DNA from: JACVRM01 sp963809765
GTDB lineage: Bacteria; Actinomycetota; Thermoleophilia; Gaiellales; Gaiellaceae
DNA: 64,000 nt
NCBI GenBank assembly: GCA_963809765.1
Contig: CAWEKT010000001.1
Coordinates: 1,240,001 to 1,304,000 of the forward strand
Reading direction: 5' to 3'
Notes under the pieces: model-generated
Databases searched by the model: none
What the model was told of the DNA's origin: nothing
What the model saw: only the letters and a program-made list of their open reading frames with translations
Translations under genes and position numbers: made by a program
Part shown: piece by piece, positions 40,062-47,884 of the stretch
Numbering within the stretch: the stretch's first letter is position 1
Layout of the letters: each line of letters begins with the position of its first letter

Positions 40062-42139
40062 ACGGCGGGCCTGTTCAGATCCTCGACGGCAACACCTTCG
40101 TGGTCAGCGATTCAAGCGGCGATATCGAGGCCTCGCTCACGGATCCTACCGGCCTCTTCTCGTACGACAGCCGCTTCCTCTCGACGTGGATCCTGACCGT
40201 CGACGGCGAGCGGCTCAATCCGCTCTCGGTCGACGACCTCCAGTACTTCGAATCGCGCTTCTTCCTCGTGCCGGGCACGGGGACGGTCTACGTCGACGCC
40301 AAGATCTCGGTGATTCGCCGCCGCGCTGTCGGCGACGGGTTCCACGAGGAGCTCACGATCCTGAACCACGACGACAAGCCGGTCGACCTCAAGGTTCGCA
40401 TCGAGGCCGCCAGCGATTTTGCCGACCTGTTCGAGGTCAAGGATGCGCTCGAGAAGAAGGGGCGCTACTCCACGGAGGTGAAAAAGGGCCGCCTCCTGCT
40501 GTCGTATGAACGCGGGTCGTACGCGCGGCAGACCGCGATCTCGGCTTCCGCACCGGCCAAGCTCGACAAGAAGGGGCTGAGCTTTGCAGTTCACCTCGAG
40601 CCGCAGGGTGAGTGGACGACCGACCTCGACGTCGTCACCGCGATGGGCGCTGGAGGAACCTTCTCGCGCCCGAAGTACGAGCGGGGCCAGCGGAAGGCTC
40701 AACCGAACATGGAGCGCAGCCTCGACCGCTGGCTCCACGAAGCCCCGCGCCTCGAATCCGACTCGGACCCGCTGAAAGTCACCTACCGACGCAGCCTCGT
40801 CGACCTCGCCGCGCTCCGCTTCTCGCCGCCGATCGCCGGAGGGCGCAGCCTGCCCGCTGCCGGCCTGCCGTGGTTCATGACCATGTTCGGCCGCGACAGC
40901 ATCTTCACAAGCCTGCAGGCGCTGCCCTTCACGCCGGAGCTCGCAGCGACGACCATCCAGGTCCTCGGGGACTGGCAGGGGAGTCGCGTCGACGACTTTC
41001 GCGACGAGGATCCGGGCCGGATCCTCCACGAGGCCCGCTACGGCGAGATGACCGCCTTCGAGGAGCGACCGCACTCGCCGTACTACGGCGCCGCAGATGC
41101 CACGCCGCTCTACGTCGTGCTGCTCGATGAGTACGAGCGCTGGACCGGCGACAGGCGCCTGGTGCGCGCGTTCGAGCGCGAGGCCCGAGCCGCGCTCGCG
41201 TGGATCGACGACTACGCCGACCTCATGGGGAACGGCTACATCTCCTACCAGCGCCGCAACGAGGAGACGGGTCTCGAGAACCAGTGCTGGAAGGACTCCT
41301 GGGACTCGATCTCCTACCGCGACGGCCGCATCCCGGGCTTTCCGCGTGCGACCTGCGAGCTGCAGGGCTACGCCTACGACGCGAAGATGCGCGGGGCGCG
41401 CCTGGCACGGGACGTCTGGAAGGATCTCGCGTTCGCCGACGAGCTGGAGCGGCAGGCGGCGGACCTCAAGCGGCGGTTCAACCGCGACTTCTGGGTCGAA
41501 GACGGCGAGTACTTCGCGCTTGGCCTCGACAACGAGGGAAAGCAGATCGACGCTCTGGCCTCGAACAACGGCCACCTGCTGTGGAGCGGCATCGTCGACA
41601 AGTCCAAGGCGAAGAAGGTCGCGGAGCACCTCTTGGGGCCGAGGCTCTTCTCCGGCTGGGGCGTCCGCACGCTCGCGGAGGGCGAGGGTCGCTACAACCC
41701 CATCGGCTACCACGTGGGCACGGTCTGGCCGTTCGACTGTTCCTTCATCGCCTGGGGCCTGCGCCGCTACGGCTTCAAGGACGAGGCCGCCGTGATCGCC
41801 GCCGGGATCCTCGACGCAGCCGAGCTCTTCGACGGACGTCTACCTGAGGCCTTCGGGGGCTACGAGCGAGGCCTGACGAAGTATCCGGTGCAGTACCCCA
41901 CAGCGTGCAGCCCGCAGGCGTGGTCGACCGGAACACCACTGCTCCTGCTCCGTACGATGCTCGGCCTCGAGCCACAGGGCGAGCACCTCATCGTCGACCC
42001 GGCACTGGCCGAGAACATCGGGCACCTCGCCCTGCTCGACATTCCCGGACGCTGGGGGCGGGTGGACGCGTTCGCCCGAGGGCGCGTCGAAGTCGCGCCC
42101 GAGCTGCGGAGCAAGGCGCGGGCCCGAGCGGGCGTCTAG
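40058..42139 (+). CDS. Glycogen-debranching-type glycoside hydrolase
   Basis: A 693-residue protein. Residues 1-300 are the beta-sandwich N-terminal GDE domain (GNTFVVSDSSGDIEASLTDP and GLFSYDSRFLSTW). The C-terminal alpha/alpha barrel has PWFMTMFGRDSIFTSLQALP, ENQCWKDSWDSISYRDG and GYHVGTVWPFDCSFIAWGL, with the acid pair expected of amylo-alpha-1,6-glucosidases of the archaeal/bacterial type. It is probably a cytoplasmic alpha-glucosidase or trehalose-related enzyme. The start ATG overlaps the SCP2 stop (ATGA). Two perfect hairpins follow the gene. Confidence 0.83.
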   Translation: MNGGPVQILDGNTFVVSDSSGDIEASLTDPTGLFSYDSRFLSTWILTVDGERLNPLSVDDLQYFESRFFLVPGTGTVYVDAKISVIRRRAVGDGFHEELTILNHDDKPVDLKVRIEAASDFADLFEVKDALEKKGRYSTEVKKGRLLLSYERGSYARQTAISASAPAKLDKKGLSFAVHLEPQGEWTTDLDVVTAMGAGGTFSRPKYERGQRKAQPNMERSLDRWLHEAPRLESDSDPLKVTYRRSLVDLAALRFSPPIAGGRSLPAAGLPWFMTMFGRDSIFTSLQALPFTPELAATTIQVLGDWQGSRVDDFRDEDPGRILHEARYGEMTAFEERPHSPYYGAADATPLYVVLLDEYERWTGDRRLVRAFEREARAALAWIDDYADLMGNGYISYQRRNEETGLENQCWKDSWDSISYRDGRIPGFPRATCELQGYAYDAKMRGARLARDVWKDLAFADELERQAADLKRRFNRDFWVEDGEYFALGLDNEGKQIDALASNNGHLLWSGIVDKSKAKKVAEHLLGPRLFSGWGVRTLAEGEGRYNPIGYHVGTVWPFDCSFIAWGLRRYGFKDEAAVIAAGILDAAELFDGRLPEAFGGYERGLTKYPVQYPTACSPQAWSTGTPLLLLRTMLGLEPQGEHLIVDPALAENIGHLALLDIPGRWGRVDAFARGRVEVAPELRSKARARAGV

Positions 42140-42170
42140 TCGAGGACGGCGGCCGGGACCGCTTGACCGA

Positions 42171-42236
42171 GCGTCCGTGGGCGATTCCGCCCACGGACGC
42201 ACTCGTCGGCGCGGAGGAATTCGCTCGCCGACGAGT
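42171..42236. terminator. Two consecutive perfect hairpins after the glycosidase gene
   Basis: GCGTCCGTGGGCG-ATTC-CGCCCACGGACGC (42171-42200) is a 13-bp stem with a 4-nt loop. It is followed at once by ACTCGTCGGCG (42201-42211) pairing with CGCCGACGAGT (42226-42236). No T-tract is present. Confidence 0.6.
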
Positions 42237-42564
42237 GGATCCACCCCCCAGGGAACTGGTGGCCGCCGGCGTCGCAGGTAATGGCAGCGGAGCTAGCCGG
42301 CCGTTCCCTTCACGAAGGCCAAGCACGTTGAGCTGCTGCCTCCGCTGTATCGCAACGCGGTCGAGCTTGTCCTGGCCCGCTGGCCCGTCGGCTCCGACAG
42401 CCCGCGCCCTCCGCACCTCCCTGCGTCCAGACCGTCCGCGTGCTTGCCGCCTCACAAGCCGCTCGAGCCGGTGTGTGTCGCTGGTTCGCGTACTGCGCGG
42501 TTCGACCCAGAGACATCGGACCGGACGGCATCGCCCACGACCGGTCGAGCAGGCACGGTGTGAA
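42237..42564. other. Gene-poor stretch
   Basis: I find no gene or recognised repeat. One plus-strand frame contains HVELLPPLYRNAVELVLARW, which looks protein-like, but it has no start and is soon broken. It may be the relic of a gene. Confidence 0.3.
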
Positions 42565-43968
42565 TCAACTCGCCTGCGGCTCGGGTTTGGCAGGCAGGAA
42601 CAGCGCCGCCACAAGCCCGATGAGTCCGAGCACGGCGACGGCGACCATCGCGAGCGCGTAGGAGCGGTTCCCCGTGGCGACGACGGATACCAGGATCGTG
42701 CCGGCGATGGCGGTGCCGAAGGACGAGCCCAGGTTGGACACAGCGCGCGAGAGGCCCGAGATCTCACCTTGCTGCTCCTCGGGAAAGCTGGACTGCACAA
42801 CGTTGACGGAGGGGGTCAGCATCCCTCCCACCCCGAGTCCGATCAGTAGAAGTCCGGGCAGAAACGCGACGGCGCTCGTCGAGACCTTGACCAGCGCGAG
42901 CAGGACTCCGATCCCGATCAGCGTGACGACGAAGCCGGCCACGATGAGGGTCTTCTGAGGGTATTTCTTCGCGAGTCGGCTCGCCGCGAGGGACGACACG
43001 AGGATGCCGACGGTCGCGGCGGTGAAGACCACACCTGTCCCGATGGCGCTGTAGCCACGAACGGTCTGAAGGAAGACGGAGACGACGAATGATGTCGCCA
43101 TGAGCACGAGCCATTGGATGTTCTGCGTGACGAGGGCGAGGTTGCAGGTGCGGTTCTTGAACAGCCCGGAGGACAGCAGCGGTTCCTTCCCCGCCCGCTC
43201 CCGGACGCGGATGAAGACGAAGAACCCGATCAGGAACGCGGCTCCAACCGCGAGGAACACAGTCATCAGCGCGTAGTTGGTCCCGGCCTGCAGGATCCCG
43301 AAGACCACGAAGAACATGCCGACCGCCGACAGGATCGCTCCAACCGCGTCGAAGGGACGCGTCGGGTCCGCCGGCACGGGATCGACCAGCCGCCGGCTCA
43401 GGAAGATGATGGTCGCGACGACTGCAGCCTGAAAAACGAACGCCGCCCGCCAGCTGATCGCCGTTGTGATGAAACCGCCGATCAAGGGCCCTGCCGCAGC
43501 GCCTATGCCTCCCAACCCGCCGATCATGCCGAAGGCCCAGGCACGCGAGGTCACATCACTGAACCACATGGTCGCGAGGATGTAGACGGGAGGGATCAAC
43601 AGCGCCGTGCCGACGCCTTCGAACACCGAGTTGCCGAGGATCAGCACACCGAGACCGGGGGAAAGCGCGCTCAGCAAAGCTCCGATTCCGTACAGCGTGA
43701 GGCCCGCGATAAAGCATCGCTTGCGGCCCCAGCGGTCTGTCAGCTTGCTACAGGGGATCATGAGGATCGCCATGATCAGCAAGAACAAAGTGATTGCGGT
43801 TTGCACGCCCTTGACGGTCGTGTCCAGGTCCTCGCTGATGTCGTTGATCATCACGTTCATGTTCGAGCCGGCGAAACTGCAGATGAATTGCGCAAGAGCG
43901 AGAGGAAGGATCAGCCTCCGCGGAGAAACGACCGGACGCTCCGGAATCAGGGCCTCGCTCGCTGCCAT
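42565..43968 (-). CDS. MFS exporter, DHA2 type
   Basis: A 467-residue, 14-helix MFS protein, intact. The start is the ATG at 43968 after GAGGGTGCG; a GTG 15 bp upstream is possible. Helix 1 is FICSFAGSNMNVMINDISED and the motif A loop reads KLTDRWGRKRCFIAGL. The central glycine-rich segment FGMIGGLGGIGAAAGPLIGG is the antiporter motif C region. It stands alone with no adjacent regulator gene. It probably exports a drug-like compound. Confidence 0.86.
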   Translation of the reverse strand: MAASEALIPERPVVSPRRLILPLALAQFICSFAGSNMNVMINDISEDLDTTVKGVQTAITLFLLIMAILMIPCSKLTDRWGRKRCFIAGLTLYGIGALLSALSPGLGVLILGNSVFEGVGTALLIPPVYILATMWFSDVTSRAWAFGMIGGLGGIGAAAGPLIGGFITTAISWRAAFVFQAAVVATIIFLSRRLVDPVPADPTRPFDAVGAILSAVGMFFVVFGILQAGTNYALMTVFLAVGAAFLIGFFVFIRVRERAGKEPLLSSGLFKNRTCNLALVTQNIQWLVLMATSFVVSVFLQTVRGYSAIGTGVVFTAATVGILVSSLAASRLAKKYPQKTLIVAGFVVTLIGIGVLLALVKVSTSAVAFLPGLLLIGLGVGGMLTPSVNVVQSSFPEEQQGEISGLSRAVSNLGSSFGTAIAGTILVSVVATGNRSYALAMVAVAVLGLIGLVAALFLPAKPEPQAS

Positions 43969-44336
43969 CGCACCCTCAGCCACCTGGTTCTAGACCTGCA
44001 ACGCGCGTCGGTCCAGACCCGACCGACGGTCGGCCCGGACGCCTTCTGGCTACAAGGGCCAGCAGTTCGTGCCGCCCTCGCTCGATCAGCTCAGTCACGT
44101 TGCCCCTTGCCTCGGCCTGTCCGTCAGTGCAGCTGACGGTGGCGTCGAGCATCGCGCCAGACACGGCGCAGCTGCATCGTCCGAAATGGATGAGCGGGCG
44201 CTGCGTCGAGTTCTGACCAACCCTCCTCGGCCTCCCGCCGGCGATGCCGCGCGCGGTCTACCTTTGGATCACGGCGACTTCCTCGCGGGAACCGTCGTCG
44301 TGTACGACACGCGCGCGGAACAGCTCAGGTCCGGGC
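43969..44336. other. Gap without a supported gene
   Basis: Short frames on both strands lack ribosome sites and family resemblance. On the minus strand a frame with AEARGNVTELIERGRHELLA looks protein-like but has no proper start. I support no feature here. Confidence 0.3.
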
Positions 44337-44954
44337 TCAGACCGCGACGCTGATCGGAGAGGTTGCGATCCAGACCAGGGTGCCGAGAAACACGAGGTAG
44401 CCAAGCGCGAGCGTGATCTGTCGGAGGCGGGTGTCCTTGAGCTTGGTGCTCATTCCGGCGAAGAAGAGCGCGACGGAGAAGAGGACGACACCGAGGATGT
44501 AGTTCGACGCCCGCTGAATGTTGCGCCGCACCGTCGCGGCCGAGACCTCCGCCTCCGCGTCGAGTCGTTGCGCCTCGGCCGCTGCCGCAAGCTTGTACTG
44601 GGGCATTGCGAAAGGAGTCAGCGGCGCCTTCGGGTTCTTGAGCGGCCTGGTTGCGAGCCAGGCCACTACGGCCGGCCGGAACTCCTTGCGGAAGCGCTTG
44701 AAGTAGAAGTCCGCGAGCTGCGTCTCCTTGCGTGCGTAGGCATCGACCCACTGGGTGAACGTCGCGACGTCGACCTGCGTCTGTGCTTGCGAGAGTCCTT
44801 GCGCGCGCGCCGCCTCGATCCTGATCTTGTTGGTGGTTCCCGACGCCTTCGCCTGTTCGCCGTTCCAGCGTGTCGCCTGGTAGCCGCTCCAGGCGGTCGC
44901 GACGGCGGCCACAGCGAGGAGTACCGTCGCGAGGACTTCGATGCGCTGCGTCAC
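44337..44954 (-). CDS. Conserved membrane protein, partner of the next gene
   Basis: A 205-residue protein with an N-terminal helix (VLATVLLAVAAVATAWSGYQ) and two C-terminal helices (ILGVVLFSVALFFAGM, ITLALGYLVFLGTLVWIA) flanking a long soluble helical region (KASGTTNKIRIEAARAQGLS, then FKRFRKEFRPAVVAWL). GTG start at 44954 overlaps the upstream gene's TGA by 4 bp. The family is widespread but of unknown function. The pair probably forms a membrane complex. Confidence 0.72.
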   Translation of the reverse strand: MTQRIEVLATVLLAVAAVATAWSGYQATRWNGEQAKASGTTNKIRIEAARAQGLSQAQTQVDVATFTQWVDAYARKETQLADFYFKRFRKEFRPAVVAWLATRPLKNPKAPLTPFAMPQYKLAAAAEAQRLDAEAEVSAATVRRNIQRASNYILGVVLFSVALFFAGMSTKLKDTRLRQITLALGYLVFLGTLVWIATSPISVAV

Positions 44955-45775
44955 CGCGGTGCGCCCGCCTCGTCACACGGAAGGGGAGCCGTGTCGTTCA
45001 AGGCGTCGCGCGCCTCGTCGAGGATGACAAGCGAACGCTCCATAGCCACCGGCTTGAGACTGCCGACACCCGGCTGGTAGGGGTTGTCGAGTGCGTGGAT
45101 GACCAGCAGCGTGGCAGTGACGACCGCGGTTGCCGAGCCGATCAGCATCGCCTGCGAGCGGGCTCGTTCGGCGCTGTCGGCAAAGAACAGCATGAACGCG
45201 AACACGATCCCCGCCGTGAAGAAGAGGACGAGCCAGACCGAGTTGGGAATGATGCCGGTGGCACCGTGCACCCGGTCGCGGCGCGCCTCCTCCCGATCCG
45301 AAGTCTGATCCAGCCACTTCCCGTAGGCGGCCTCCTCCACCGTCGTCTTCGGGTTGGCGAGCTTCAGGCTTCTGAAGAGCGCGAGACTCCAAGGATTGAT
45401 CGTGTCGCCCACCGTTCCCTCCTCCATGCTCGGCCACTCCGCGCCCACGACCGAGCGGCTGTAGCAGACCAGCTCTCCCGTCAGGCGCGTACGGACGTTG
45501 GCGGGCAGGAACTGTGCGGTCTCGAACTGCTGGACGACCGTCAGCGCCTCAGCCTCCGCACCGCTCCGAGACTGGTCATAACTGGTGAAGGCGAGAAAGA
45601 TGACGAACCCGGCGAAGATGGCGAAACCCGTCGCCAGCACCCCGAACACGCCCGACGCCCGGTCGCCATCCTCGAAGTAACTCCCCTCAGGCGCGCTCCG
45701 CCGCACGAACAACATCGCGCCCACCGCGACCGCGACCGCACAGGCGAGGATGAGGAGCGCCAAGAGCAGGTTCAT
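44951..45775 (-). CDS. Conserved membrane protein (DUF4239-like, tentative)
   Basis: A 274-residue protein from the ATG at 45775. Helices near residues 3-22 and 45-65 precede a soluble block (QSRSGAEAEALTVVQQFETA, then ELVCYSRSVVGAEWPSM), and two further helices (IPNSVWLVLFFTAGIVFAFM, AVVTATLLVIHALD) follow. The layout recalls DUF4239 bestrophin-like proteins, but I am not sure. It is coupled by GTGA overlap with the 44337 gene. Confidence 0.65.
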   Translation of the reverse strand: MNLLLALLILACAVAVAVGAMLFVRRSAPEGSYFEDGDRASGVFGVLATGFAIFAGFVIFLAFTSYDQSRSGAEAEALTVVQQFETAQFLPANVRTRLTGELVCYSRSVVGAEWPSMEEGTVGDTINPWSLALFRSLKLANPKTTVEEAAYGKWLDQTSDREEARRDRVHGATGIIPNSVWLVLFFTAGIVFAFMLFFADSAERARSQAMLIGSATAVVTATLLVIHALDNPYQPGVGSLKPVAMERSLVILDEARDALNDTAPLPCDEAGAPR

Positions 45776-45911
45776 CGGCGCGCGAGTATGACGCCCGCCG
45801 CAGTCTGGGCCCTGACGCATCCCCCATCGCCGTCAGGGCGTCCTCCTCCCCGGCCCAGGACGCGTCGATCGCGGGCGTGTGCGACCAGAGCCGGTACGCA
45901 GCCGGCTGAGA

Positions 45912-46652
45912 TCAGGTCGGTAGACGCCGTGCCGTCCAGGTCGCGCGCAGGGTCGAGGCGTCCGCCGGCTCGTGCGTGTACTCCTCGCCGACCGCGATCA
46001 CCGCGAAGCCCGCAGCTCGCAAGGACGCGCGAACGGCCGCATCGGTGTGGAAGTACTGCCGGTGCTGCTCGCTGAACGGGTCACCATTACGAGGCTTCGT
46101 CAGCTCGATTCTTGTGTCACAGGTGCGGGCGCCGGGATCGACGACGCTGCTAATCACGAAGTCGTTCCCCGCCGATCGACCCGCGACCGTGGGGTTGGCG
46201 ACGGTGAAGTTCATCATCGCGTCGGTGTGGAGGTCGAAGACGAGCCAGCCAGCGGGACGAATGCAGCCCGCCACCGCGTCAATCGTCAACCGCAACTCAT
46301 CCGGCGCGAGGTAGTTGAGGCCGTCGAACGTGCAGACCGCTGCGTCGAAGACATCGTCGACCGTCAGGTCGGGGAGCGTGATCCGCCTCAAGGTGACCGC
46401 GTGGCCGAGGCGCTCGCGAGCACGGGTCAGCATCGCCTCGGAGGCGTCGACGCCGACGACCCGGTAGCCCCGTGCGGCCAACTGACCTGCCAGCAAGCCG
46501 GTGCCGCAGCCGAGATCGAGTACCGAGCGTACGCCCTCCGGATCGGCACTCCAGAGCCCGTGGAGGAAGGAGGCCCAGCGGTCATGGCAGGGGTCGACGA
46601 CGATCTCGTCGTAGACCCCTGCCAGCCGCGAGTACGCCTCGACGCGCCTCAC
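45912..46652 (-). CDS. SAM-dependent class I methyltransferase
   Basis: A 246-residue enzyme. Motif I is SVLDLGCGTGLLAGQLAARG, motif II YRVVGVDASEAMLTRARERL, and the post-I region has DAAVCTFDGLNYL, in which the Asp and the FDGLNYL signature match the small-molecule methyltransferases that include TylM1/DesVI-like sugar N-methyltransferases. The acceptor is unknown. It is followed on the same strand by the SHOCT protein gene beyond a short gap, but the pair need not be linked. Confidence 0.83.
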   Translation of the reverse strand: MRRVEAYSRLAGVYDEIVVDPCHDRWASFLHGLWSADPEGVRSVLDLGCGTGLLAGQLAARGYRVVGVDASEAMLTRARERLGHAVTLRRITLPDLTVDDVFDAAVCTFDGLNYLAPDELRLTIDAVAGCIRPAGWLVFDLHTDAMMNFTVANPTVAGRSAGNDFVISSVVDPGARTCDTRIELTKPRNGDPFSEQHRQYFHTDAAVRASLRAAGFAVIAVGEEYTHEPADASTLRATWTARRLPT

Positions 46653-46669
46653 CGGGCGGCGCTGCTCGG

Positions 46670-46945
46670 TCAGATTCCGAGAATCTTGGCCTTGGCGGCG
46701 GCGAACTCCTCATCGGTGAGCACGCCCTGCTTGTTCAGCGCCGCCAGGTTCTGGAGCTGCGCGGTCGCGTCCTCCTCCGCCGGGGGCGGTGGCGCCTGCT
46801 GCGCGTACTGCTGCTGTTCCTGCGCGTACTGTTGCGCCTCATCCTCCTGCCATCTGGCGGCCTGACGGCGGTGCACACGCCCCGACACGGCGGTGGCGGT
46901 TCCCGCCACGACGGCGGTGCGCGCTGCCATACCTAAAAGTCCCAT
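46670..46945 (-). CDS. SHOCT-domain small protein
   Basis: A 91-residue protein. A short hydrophobic start (LLGMAARTAVVAGTATAVSG), a Gln/Tyr-rich linker and the C-terminal SHOCT motif LAALNKQGVLTDEEFAAAKA are visible. It lies 5 bp downstream of the 145-residue gene, the usual pairing in actinobacteria. Role unknown; SHOCT segments mediate oligomerisation. Confidence 0.78.
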   Translation of the reverse strand: MGLLGMAARTAVVAGTATAVSGRVHRRQAARWQEDEAQQYAQEQQQYAQQAPPPPAEEDATAQLQNLAALNKQGVLTDEEFAAAKAKILGI

Positions 46946-46950
46946 TCTCG

Positions 46951-47388
46951 CTACCTCTCTCTCCTCGACGGGACTGGGCTACTTTCCTCGAACGCTTCCA
47001 CGACGTCGACCGGGATCCGGATCGAGTCGATCAACACGGCGTCCGCAGCCCGCAGAGCATCGACCACTTTCCCGACCCACAGGTTCTCGAACGCGATCAG
47101 CAGGGCAGAGCTGTCGGACGGAAGGTCGTCGCTGACCTCCTCGGCATCCTCCTCGCCCAACGCACCCGGCTGCGTGACGTCGATCGAGAGGAAGGCCGCG
47201 CCCTCCTCGCCGATGTCCGACGCCTCGACCGTCGTCACGACGCCGTCCGCATCCTTCATCACGAAGAGCAGGTCGAGCACGCGGATCGTGCCGTCCTCCA
47301 CGAGGTCGAGGATCGCCGGCGCGATCCGGCCGGTGAACTTGTTGCCTGGAAAACCAATGATGTAGACGTCAACGGGGCCTACTGCCAT
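46951..47388 (-). CDS. DUF6325/DUF1269-like protein paired with SHOCT
   Basis: A 145-residue acidic protein: VGPVDVYIIGFPGNKFTGRI, DGTIRVLDLLFVMKDADG, and SSALLIAFENLWVGKVVDAL with a conserved Glu-Asn-x-Trp. This matches the family that is encoded next to SHOCT genes across actinobacteria. No function is established. Start ATG at 47388 with AAGGAGAGG before it. Confidence 0.75.
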   Translation of the reverse strand: MAVGPVDVYIIGFPGNKFTGRIAPAILDLVEDGTIRVLDLLFVMKDADGVVTTVEASDIGEEGAAFLSIDVTQPGALGEEDAEEVSDDLPSDSSALLIAFENLWVGKVVDALRAADAVLIDSIRIPVDVVEAFEESSPVPSRRER

Positions 47389-47664
47389 GACCTCTCCTTG
47401 TTGGGGACCGCTCGGACTTAGTCAACATACACCTGAGTTCGACCACATCCTCCCGACGGCATGAATCCTCGGGCTCCAGCGGTGGAAATGCCAACGGATC
47501 GGCCTGCCAGAGTGCGAAGATGTTCCCGTCCACGACTGCGTACCATGCGACCTTCAAAGTGCGTCACTGAAGCAGCGATGGTGTTGGCTCTCTCTCACTC
47601 GATCGCCGCGGCGTATGCGACGGATCCGTACGAGCGAGAGCTTCGGCCGCGACTCTCCAAGAAA

Positions 47665-47733
47665 AGCCCTGCTAACAGGGCTATCTCATCGGGGTGCCGA
47701 GATTTGAACTCGGGACCTCTCGTCCGAGCCAAC
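47665..47733 (-). pseudogene. tRNA 3'-half remnant with its terminator
   Basis: On the minus strand ACGAGAGGTCCCGAGTTCAA leads into a perfect T-arm (CCGAG-TTCAAAT-CTCGG) and acceptor end CACCCCG-A (3' end at 47689), then a terminator AGCCCTG-CTAA-CAGGGCT with TTTTC (47665-47682). No 5' half or anticodon arm is present. The layout copies that of the intact tRNA-Pro at 52433. It is the structure left by integrase recombination into a tRNA. Confidence 0.75.
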
Positions 47734-47762
47734 AAGCTGCAGCGAGACGCAACGAGTTGAAA

Positions 47763-47849
47763 GTGCTTGCAAATCAGGCGTGCGCGTACGGGAATCCGCG
47801 GTAACGAGCTGCAACGAGTGGAAGCAAGCCCGTACGCGCACCGTACGCG
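47763..47849. repeat. 86-bp direct repeat, right copy
   Basis: Pairs with 36100-36185 in the same orientation. It starts 30 bp beyond the tRNA remnant. A partial internal echo (CGCAACGAGT-GAAAGTGCTT at 47748) suggests tandem origin. The gap 47389-47884 holds only this and the tRNA scar. Confidence 0.65.
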
Positions 47850-47884
47850 CGGGTTGACATCCAAGCCCGGCTGTCACGCTGGAC

